In this document: piece by piece, positions 46,522-55,916 of the stretch
How positions within the stretch are numbered: position 1 is the first letter of the stretch
Layout: each line of letters begins with the position of its first letter
The notes under the pieces: generated by a model
The model's database searches: none
Seen by the model: only the letters and a program-made list of their open reading frames with translations
Told to the model about the DNA's origin: nothing
Assembly (NCBI GenBank): GCA_961205875.1
Contig: OY540812.1
Coordinates: 16,678,001 to 16,742,000, forward strand
Direction: 5' to 3'
Length of the DNA: 64,000 nt
DNA from: Sialis fuliginosa
Lineage: Eukaryota; Arthropoda; Insecta; Megaloptera; Sialidae
Made by a program: the position numbers and the translations under genes

Positions 46522-49500
46522 ATGGCAGGAAATTATAAGAAATTTATAGATAGAAATCCGATTATTAGTGCTGTAAGGAATGTACAAAGTGAATTCTCAA
46601 ATTGGTTTAATTAATGCTAATAACTTTTAAAGGCTGGAAAGCAGTCAGGGGATCCTAATTTGACATTAGCAAAATGTTTGAGATATTATTCTACCGAAGA
46701 TAAAATTAACGCATTGAAAAATGATGTTAAACTATATGATAAACGCCCTACTTTTATATATCCATTACCTCCATTAGATAACTGCAATCGACATTCTGGA
46801 ACATATACAAGGGTTTGGAAAATTTATATTAATAAATTAAAAACTTTCAATTAACATTGTATCGGTGTACATTTTTTAACTACTCAATTTAACAGGTAGG
46901 TCAAGTGATTAATCCCGAAGTTAAAAATAACTTTGAGCATTTAATCGACGAATTAAAAGAAACAAATTATAATTCTTATTGGAAATTACCAGTGGGGAAA
47001 TCAAAAGACCCTAGATCTGGTTTACCTGCAGGATTGGATTATAAAAATTGTACTTTCGGCATACCTTCAAAAAAGTGTAAATATTTTTCGTAGTTTTGAT
47101 TTTCTAATAAATCTAAAAAAGTGCATTGACAACCACAAGGTTCTTTATTTATAGGTACTACTGTTAAGGAACTAGTAAATCCTCCAAAAACATATACGGA
47201 AGTATTTTTAGAAGCAGATAATTGGCATGAAAATTACGTTTTTACTCATAATGACTATAATCCCGGAGAACAAATAAATCGAAAGTAAAATATTAAATAA
47301 ATCGCTTTCAAAATTTGATATTTTATAAATAAACATATAATGTATAATGGCGTAGCTAGGGGTTGGCGAAACTGGCTCCGGTCGGGGGCGCCCACCCTAG
47401 GAGGGCGGAAAATGGATCAGAATAGCATTATCAGGATTAAAAAGTGGCACGAGAAGTAAAAATAAAGGTTTCAGAAATGAATGAGGGACGGGAAATTTTA
47501 AGTGGCAACGAAAAAAAAGGTCTTCAATAACAACAGGGGGCGCTGTTTTCAGTTTTCGCCGGGGACTCCTTGCTACGGCACTGATAATTTATTAACTATA
47601 ATTAATAAAATCACTATTTTTAGTTACATGAAGCCCCCTTTCGATCAATATAAATTATATGGTGAAAAAAATCATATAGGTAAAGGTGGAATTTTTGTTA
47701 AAAAATGTGTTAATTGGTTCAATAATAAACCTGTGTGTATTGTTGATGAAAAATTAGCAAAAAGAAACAAAAAACAAATATACACAACTAATGAATATTG
47801 TTTAAGGTCAGTTAATTAATGTTTAAAATTGTTGTTTATGTATTTAAAAACGAATGTTTTATTTTTTACCAAAACAAACTATATAGTTATATTTATAAAC
47901 ATAAAACAAATGACTAACAATAATGGTTATATGTACAGTCGCTTGTTATGAAAGTCGGGTGCCTCAGACAGAATAAATATTCAGGCTTCCCATTTTTTTT
48001 TTGAGTAACATTAAAAAAAAATTCAGTCATCAAAAAAATCTAGCCCTGAATCTCGAAATATTTGCTTGTCTCAATTTAATTAATTAAATAGACTACCCGG
48101 CATACAAACATAACACGAATATTAATTAATTTTTTTAAATTAATTCAAATACTGAAACGAAAATAATAATTATTAAAATTAATTTTAAATTATATCACAG
48201 AATAATAAATATAAATCAAATTGATTTTTTTTTTATATTAATATGTGTGTTATATTTATTTATAATGAAAATTGCTGCAGTATACACATTGACACGTTTA
48301 AAATTCATATAATAATAATTTAGCTTTTGTTAATTTTAAAAATGAGGTATATCTTTATATGTATACCTATAATATACCATTTTTTTAACAGAAACGACAT
48401 TAAAATTAAACAGGATTCGTTTGGAGTCAAAGAAATACTTCAAAACGCTCCCACAGATTCTTTTAAAACAAAACTTGGTGACTGGATTAAGCATTCAAAT
48501 AAAATTAGATTTATTCTTAAAAAACGTTTAAATCCCGTATTCGATCCAAAAGAATTTTTATATCGTTTAAAATATTACGATAATGTAAGAATGCGCCAAT
48601 TAAAATTTTAAAACTATAAATGTGTAATTAATTAGTAATACTGTACCTACATTGTTTTATTATAGGACAAAACAAGTATATTGCCAAAACATCAAGTATA
48701 TGAAGTTTGTAAAGAATTTAATGTGTCTTTTAACAGATCTCTTTTTGAACCTTTTATGGAATATTTAGAAATTATGAAGAATGATATGATAAATTTCAAA
48801 CAGTTTTGTGATCTAATTGACCCACAGAAAGAATATCCAGATATGCTGTTTTTAAAAGGTTTTAAATTTTATTGTGCAACAATCAACTTTCAATTAGCCA
48901 ATCAGAGCATGCTTCTTTAATGCCTATTTTCCACCAATACTAGACCGACAAAACAGAAATATGTTTTATAAATTGAAATATGGGTCCATTAAAAAAAAAA
49001 ACGCCATATTTTTGTTCTATAGTAGCAAACCATTAGAAAATATGCTTTTTAATATTACACAAATTTGAATTTCATACTGTAACAATTATCGTTCAACCAA
49101 TCAAAACGTATCTATTCAAAAATTGAATATTACTCGGTAACTACTGGCTCAAAAATCTTTCAAAAAATTGGTAACGAGGTTTTGGTGGGACTACCGACAA
49201 ATATTAGTCAACAATATCATTTCAAATTTTGGAGAAATATGGAGGGGCGTCATAAGAGTTAATTTTTTAATTTTCATATCTAGGTATTTGGGGTGTCAAA
49301 ATGTAGATCTCAATTAGTAGAATATGACCCAATTTTTATGTTTTTTTCTAACTCAAAAATGCACCTGTAAGTGGTTCCAAACAATCTACGTAGCACGTAC
49401 TTTGAAACTTTTACGGCATACACCCGTATATGTCTTGACTGATTTTTTCTATAATTTAAAACAAATTATATGTTCCAATTTAACAGATATACCAGAAGAA

Positions 49501-50000
49501 TACCTTCATTATAAAACAACTAGTCAAGCTGCAGCTGAAGATTACAAAAGTATCGATAATTCTGGTTAGTTTATCTTAATAAATGAATTATTTTTGTTGT
49601 AATTATTTATTCTTTATTCAGGATTGCGGCCAGCTGGAACAGATTTTCAAGAATCGATAGAACAAAATGTTAATACTAACTCTACTATGAGGTCTTGTAT
49701 TAATCCATCTATTTTTACCGTTTTTGGTGTAAACCATATAGACTTCTTCCAGGTATTTTATTGATTCAATTTTATTTTTTAAATTAATACAATAATTTTT
49801 TTTAGATACGAACAAAAAAAGACATCAGAGATATTTTTGAAGGGATTGGCTTTAAAATGAATAATGCAGAGTTTGAAGAACTTTGGAACGAAGCTTCAAA
49901 ACAAAGTATTGATGGTTTCGTATGTGTTGAAACATTCAGAAACGTTTTGAATAATAGATCAGAAAATAAAAAATGTAACTGTACTGAAAACGATATTTAA
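46522..50000 (+). CDS. EFHB: EFHB-like EF-hand protein (complete, 504 aa)
   Basis: Ten exons: 46522-46572, 46633-46812, 46896-47076, 47155-47284, 47624-47806, 48392-48584, 48666-48858, 49487-49564, 49622-49752 and 49806-50000 (TAA). They sum to 1515 nt and all phases close. Family landmarks are LPPLDNCNRHSGTYTR, LVNPPKTY, HNDYNPGEQINR, the degenerate EF-hand pair at about residues 305-316 and 341-352, YKTTSQAAAEDY, and the end IRTKKDIRDIFEGIGFKM, EELWNEASKQSIDGFVCVE. EFHB is known as a ciliary protein inside doublet microtubules, with a reported role in store-operated calcium entry. In an insect it would serve sperm tails or sensory cilia. The exon 2 donor (AGG/GTTTGG) and exon 3 donor are weaker and were chosen by phase. 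A repeat fragment sits in intron 4. The two EF loops lack key acidic residues. Confidence 0.9.
47348..47583 (+). mobile_element. hAT-like fragment in EFHB intron 4
   Basis: Bounded by TGGCGTAGCTAGGGG and, inverted, CAGTGCCGTAGCAAGG, with GGGGGCGCCCACCCTAGGAG inside. It is related to the fragments at 12130-12314 and 38080-38420. A clear 8-bp duplication could not be found. Confidence 0.5.
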
Positions 50001-50037
50001 ATTATAACATTTTTTTATATACCAAAAAATGATATTT

Positions 50038-50043
50038 TTTATT
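50038..50043 (-). terminator. Poly(A) signal of CWC22
   Basis: AATAAA on the minus strand, 47 nt past the CWC22 stop codon. Cleavage 10-30 nt further on would put the transcript end at or just inside the last EFHB exon, so the two convergent transcripts may overlap. Confidence 0.6.
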
Positions 50044-50089
50044 TAAAATTTATGTACAAAGTTAATTTATGCATGTTCATATTGTGTTT

Positions 50090-52945
50090 TTATCTTTTGT
50101 CTTTTCTACTTTTTGTTGATTTCTTTTGCTTTTTATTATGATCTTTTTCTTTGGATTTTTTTTCTTTAACAATGTGTTTTCCTTTTTTCTCTACTTGAAG
50201 TTTGTTTTTGTTTTTCTTTCTCTTTTTTCTTTCTTCTTCTGAAGATGAACTTGAATCTGAAAAATAAGAATGAAAATTCTGAATTTGTTCTCCATCTTTT
50301 AGTTGTTCATAACATTTAATGTTTGCTATTTAGAATTAATTAATACCTGAATCTGAAGAGTCACTACTTGAGCTGCTATCACTACTGGAACTGCTTGAAC
50401 TCGAATCAGAACTTGAAGAACTACTAGGTTCTTTTTCTTCATTCCCATTAAACACTGGTGGTTGAGGTGCTGTTGGAACAGACTTCAAATGTTCTCTTAG
50501 TTCATCAGTGAGACCTCCCAAACCAATAGAAGTAAAAAAATTGATAGCAAATCTTGTATTTTTTGGATTATCCCGTGGAAATATTCCAGCAAAGGATTCT
50601 TGTAATGTTTGATCTTTGAGTCGTTCATTTAGTTTACTTAAGCCCATGTATTCTGCCAATTCTTGAAATACTATTTTGATAAAAATACGACTGGAACTTG
50701 TCGTATCATCTTTATTAAGTTTTATTATATTTAAAACATCCCAACTAATTGCATCAGTGAAAAGTAGATGTGCGAAAAACTTACTAACATTTCTTAATTT
50801 GTTTATATCTAATCTATGTAAAGTAGAATATGAATCTCTAAAAATTTGTTCAAACGGTGCAACATATATACGATTTATCTGACAAAATCGCTGTGCAAGA
50901 AGACCATAAAATTTTTCATATGTTCTCTGTTCAGCACAACAATCTAAAAACATATGACACAGTTCTGATTCTTGTCCTGGTTTTAACTGCATCTTCATTA
51001 ATTTATGTGCACATTCTTCAAAATCCAAGCTCGATTGAATTGTCAAATAAATCGTACGCCTTAATGCTAACAGATTTGTCTCTGTATTATCAATAATAAC
51101 ACCTTCTTTCTTTTCTTCTTCTTCTTCATCACTAGATTCACCAGAACCGTCTTCGGATCCTGAACTAGAATCACTTCCAAGTATTTCTTTACTCAATGCT
51201 TTATACTTATCTTCATTTTCTAAAAATTCACCATCAAATCGAAATACATTTAAAATATCATCACCAGCTTTAACATCATCTAACGTAACAAGATGTGTAA
51301 ATTGATCATCTTCTTCTACAATATCTAACTCCTCCATTACAGCTACATGATCTTTAAAACCATCTTTACGGATCTGGAACATTACTTCAATCATGTACTG
51401 CACTCTTTTATCTAACTGGCCTTCGTGTAATATGTTCCGTAACATTTCAAATATGGCATTGATACCTTTTGATGAAACTTCAGTTAACTTCTGTCCACTC
51501 TCTTTCAAAAATGCAATTGCAACTTCAACAGAATCATCTGTAGGACTTTCAACAAGCAGTGTAAGAATTTCTAGAGCTAAGATTTCATGTGCAACTCTTT
51601 GATTTACAAGATGAGCGACAAAAGTTGCTGATGAAATACATGTACTTTTATCATTGCGTTTAAATCCACGTTTAAATTGTAAAACTAAACGTTTCAATAG
51701 CAATTCTCCAATATTGGGAAATTTTGAGTTTATTATAGATACTAAAGCTGCATACACATGTGTGAAAGTTGGAGATGCTGCTTGGGCTTGTATAATGGAT
51801 TTACATAGTAAACCTCTGCCTCTTACTATATTTTCTCGTAATAGTTCTCTTGTGATTGTTCTAATATTTGCCACATTTACTTTATTTATGTATCCGTGTA
51901 TTGATTTCTTCAATGCTTCCCATGAAATACGTTGATACGCAACTGAAGATTTATCTGTAATTTGTGCTTGCATCATACGTAATTTAGCTGGAGGTATGTA
52001 AGCACCACCAGTTTTTGTTGTAAGCAAATCAACAGTTTTCTTTTGCTTTAGTGTCATTTTTTGAGGATCATTCTCAACTACTTTTTCTTTATCTTCAGAT
52101 TCTTGGTTTTTGTTTTCTGAATTTCTGTTTTTTGATTTATCATCACCGTAATATCGGTTACCTATGAATTTTTCATTTATTTCATCATCAGATTTATTTT
52201 CTGGCTTTTTTTTACTACCCCAATACCTTGGATACTCTTCTCTGGGATTATCAAGATCCCTATAGTTCATCATTCTCTTATATTCCTGATTTCTCCTATG
52301 ATATTCATATCTATCATTTTTGTTACGTCTGTTATAGTCACGGGATTCTCTTGGTGAAGTTCTTCTGGGCTTACGAGAACGTTCTTCAATGTCCTCATCA
52401 TACTTTTTTCGTTTAGAATCTTTATTTGTTTCCTTTGAAAGATTTTTTTCATTATTTTCTTCTGCTGAAGAATTAGATTCCTTACGATATTTTTTTTGTT
52501 TAGATTCTTTATTTTCATCTTTTGAAGAATTCTTTTCAACAATTTCTTCTATCGAAGAATCTGAATTATATTTATCAATGTGCTTTTTACGTTTAAACTC
52601 TGTCCTTTTATCTTTTGAACTTTTATCAGTAATTTTATCTACTGAAGAATCTGAATTATATTTATCATTATACTTCTTACGTTTTACCTCTTTTCTTTTT
52701 TCTTTTGAAGTTCTATCAGAAATTTCTTCTACGGAAGAATCTGATTTGTATTTATCATTGTGTTTTTTACGTTTTAACTCTTTCTTTTCATCTTTTGAAT
52801 TTTTACCCAAAATTACTTCTACTGAAGAGTCAGAATTATGATTATCACTATGTTTTTTACGTTTAAATTCTTTTTTTCGATCTCTTGAATTTTTATCAGA
52901 AATTACTTCCACTGAAGAATCTGAATCATCTTTTTCGTTTCCCAT
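50090..52945 (-). CDS. CWC22: Pre-mRNA-splicing factor CWC22 / nucampholin (complete, 921 aa)
   Basis: Two exons: 50347-52945 (ATG at 52943-52945) and 50090-50256 (TAA). The join GATTCAG/GTATTA to TTTTCAG closes the frame. The N-terminal part (about residues 7-180) is made of five to six Lys/Ser/Asp-rich repeats of about 30 aa, each starting SDSSVE or similar. A MIF4G domain follows at about 330-530 ([36 protein letters not shown]). The MA3 domain is at about 615-735 ([40 protein letters not shown]). The C-terminus is Ser-rich, then Lys-rich. CWC22 is a spliceosome component that loads eIF4A3 during exon-junction-complex assembly in the nucleus. The start is the first ATG and lies ahead of the repeats. 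Confidence 0.96.
52435..52930 (-). repeat. Tandem coding repeats in the CWC22 N-terminus
   Basis: Units of about 90 bp encode SDSSVEVI, then a K/E/D/S linker with KNSKD, then KRKKHNDKY. At least five units are clear and a sixth is diverged ([10 protein letters not shown]). The nucleotide copies are also alike (ACTGAAGAATCTGAATTATA seen on the plus strand), which indicates recent duplication or gene-internal homogenisation. Confidence 0.8.
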
Positions 52946-53248
52946 TATATTAATGTGGTTTAGTATTTAGGTTTATAAAATAATAACACAAATATTTTAT
53001 TTCTTTTAATTAATTTAGAATTAGGTATTAAAGTTATTTTCCAATAAATGTAAAAACCACGTAATAACAAGTATTAACCACAAAACTACACAAAAACGTC
53101 TATGACAAAAACTGTTATTAATATCTAGCTTCAGAGCAATGCTGTCATTTGCCATCTATATATGCCAACTTCATATTACATCTACGCAATATGACAAACA
53201 TGACAAATAAAAATTGTATATGTATGTATATGACTACAACGACTACAA

Positions 53249-53470
53249 CCTTCGAGCATATACCTACTAGAGGCAGCCTTGCCGCTCGGCCGTGCAAAAC
53301 AAGCGTGCAAGAGAGAAAGCGCGAATAAGTATACATCCTTTTTCTCTCACTCCGCGTGCTGAATTCGGCGAGCGAAAGAGAAAGGTTGTAAACTTATTCG
53401 CGCTTTCTCTCTTGCACGCTTGTTCGCACGGCGGACGGAAAGGCTGCCTCTAGTAGGTATATGCTCGAAG
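53249..53470. mobile_element. GC-richer palindromic element upstream of CWC22
   Basis: Arms of about 82 bp (53249-53330 and 53389-53470) are inverted copies: CTTCGAGCATATACCTACTA, GAGGCAGCCTT, GCGTGCAAGAGAGAAAGCGC, GAATAAGT. The spacer is itself partly self-complementary (CCTTTTTCTCTC / GAGAAAGG). The whole 222 bp can fold into one long hairpin. The right arm differs from the left by a few substitutions only. Confidence 0.8.
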
Positions 53471-54398
53471 ACTACAACAATTAAAAAATTACAATATTTT
53501 GAATTTAAATATTCAAAATAATATGTAACGTTAAATTTAAATTAGATGAGCTTAGAAATATTATGATTATAAAACGTAAAATCTTTAACATACTTATTAC
53601 CCTTCTAAATATTTGAAATATAGAAATTCGTACACATACCTATAAAAAGATAAATAAAGAACCAGCCATATTCTTCTGTAATATTTTACATTCTTCATTC
53701 TAAAGTCTTCGTCATAATGACGTGCATAGAAATATATTTATATATAATCACAATGAACAAATATCTAATTTTTATTTCATTTTGGAACTCTACCGATGAA
53801 ACATTTCATTAAAGTATGTGATATAATATTTAATAATAATGATAATAATAATTGTTTTAATTAAATTGTGATTGCCATCATTAAAAAAAATTGTGATTGA
53901 TAGATAACTGTGATAGGTATATTATAAACTAAAAACGAAATATATTAATATATTACATTTAAATTAATATAATTAATTTGTAAAAATAAAATAAATATTT
54001 GGGGTACTAAAAACAATATATTAGATTTAAGTAGTTTACATAATGTATGTATATTGTATATAGGTATGATTATAAATCATTTTATATTTTTATTTGTACC
54101 TATTTATAGTAGTTATTATTATTATGTCAGAGTAACTATTACTAATTAAGTGGGAAATGTGTCCGCTATTAAGTTTCTAATATTAAAGGGCCCTCCCATT
54201 TTCTAATAAGTTTTTTTATCATTTTTTAGTACAAATGTTGTATTAAAAATATTTATTGAATATTGATGAAATTTTGCATATTTCGAAACACTTTTATTTA
54301 ACAATACCTACAAAAAAAGCACACCGCTGCATTATTTTTCATTTTACAAGTTTTGCTTCTAAATATTCCTAACATAGGTACGCTCACGCCGCGTTATA
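53471..54398. other. AT-rich gap between CWC22 and the methyltransferase-like gene
   Basis: I see no gene or recognisable repeat here apart from short TAATAATAA runs. Confidence 0.6.
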
Positions 54399-55273
54399 CA
54401 GGGTGGGGCATTTAAAGTGTTACAGTTGATTATCTCAGAACTATCGCATATTTGAAAAAAATGTTTCAACCAAAAAATATTTGGTTGTAAGGAGGTAATC
54501 GAATAGTAATATTTATTTGCTATTTTAACTTGGCCTTCAAGGATATTTGAAGGTCAACATCATTTTTTTAAATATGAACCTATAGTTTTTATTTAGTAGT
54601 CTTATTTTACGTGAAAAAATACGAATCTTTCATCGAAAACTTTTTTTTGAATAACCCAAGCTTTCCAAGGTATCTAACAAAATAATTCGAGATTTTGAAT
54701 TTTCAAGAATTTTTTACTCAGAATCCATAAACTTTAGAAAAAAAGTACAAGATACAAAAAATGTTTTTTTTGGTCTAATGAAACTTGGAGAATTATTCTA
54801 GATTTTTTTTAATATTTCGTACTTTTTTTTGTTTTTGCTAAAATAAAATAAATAGAAAAAGTTTTTAAAATTTTTTAAATAATTCTCCACGCTTTATTAG
54901 ATTAAAATAAATATTTTGTGTATCCTGTACTTTTTTTCTAAAGTTTGTGGTTTCTGAGTAAAAACTTGAAAGTTCAAAATCTCGAATTATTTTGTTAGAT
55001 ACCTTGGAAAGCTTGGGTTGTTCAAAAAAAAGTTTTTAATGAAAGATTCGTGTTTTTTCACGTAGAATAAGATTACTAAATAAAAACTATAGGTTCCTAT
55101 TTAAAAAAATGATGTTGACCTTCAAATATCCTTGAAGGCCACGTTAAAATAGCAAATAAATATTAGTATTCAATTACCCCCTTACTACCAAACATTTTTT
55201 GGTTGAAACATTTTTTTCAAATATGCGATGGTTCTGAGATAATCAACTGTAACACTTTAAATGCCCCATTCTG
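54399..55273. mobile_element. Large MITE with CAGGGTGGGGCATTTAAAG ends
   Basis: An 875-bp near-complete palindrome. The ends CAGGGTGGGGCATTTAAAGT and their inverse, TTGATTATCTCAGAACTATC, TTCAAGGATATTTGAAGGTC and AGCTTTCCAAGGTATCTAAC all recur inverted in the right half. Flanks are TA. No coding capacity. The arms are long (about 400 bp) and well matched, which suggests a fairly recent insertion. Confidence 0.85.
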
Positions 55274-55352
55274 TATATAAGATAATAGACGTTTGCTGTT
55301 TTACAAGTAATTTATTCAATCTTGAAAAAAATGTGCTTGTTTGAGACGTATT

Positions 55353-55678
55353 CAGTGGCGTATTTACGTTAAGTGCCGCCCTGGGCAAAAAAAAATTTCC
55401 GCCCCTCTACCAAGGGAAAATATAATTTATTTTTGATAGAAATCAGAATTACTATATGAACTGAAAAGTGATAACTATTTTTTACAAGTAATGTAAAACA
55501 AAATATAATATATATTAAAAACTGATGACCTTTTTTTTTAGTCGCACTACTAATTTTTTGTCTCTCTATTTTTTTTAATATTCTATATTAAACTAAAAGA
55601 AACTAAATAATCTACCGCTCCTCTCAGCCTGCCGCCCTAGGCCATGACCCCCATAGCCCCATGGTAAATACGCCACTG
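55353..55678. mobile_element. hAT-like MITE with 8-bp target duplication
   Basis: A 326-bp element with ends CAGTGGCGTATTTACG and CGTATTTACCATGG-type inverse. It is flanked by GACGTATT (55345-55352) and GGCGTATT (55679-55686), one mismatch. The interior has GCCGCCCTGGGC and CCGCCCTAGGCCATGACC. It lies just upstream of the methyltransferase-like gene. Confidence 0.85.
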
Positions 55679-55916
55679 GGCGTATTGATCTAACGTTTCT
55701 GAAAGTTTTAGCTCTGTAAGTTCTTTTTTTTCATTAATTCAGTTTTTTTAAATTTATTCTTGGCATACTTGTTTTCATAAAATCAGCGATAACATCTTAT
55801 ATTTAATACAGATAAATAATTATCTTCAATTTATTTTAGCTAGTATAAGTATTCTTTAAAATTCCTCCTAAAAAGTATACTGAATACATATTTAAACTAA
55901 TTTTTAACAATAAAAA

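Noticed and set aside
52389..52841. A 150-codon open frame antisense to CWC22
   Set aside because: It is the complement of the repetitive Lys/Ser-rich CWC22 repeats; the repeat structure alone keeps it open.
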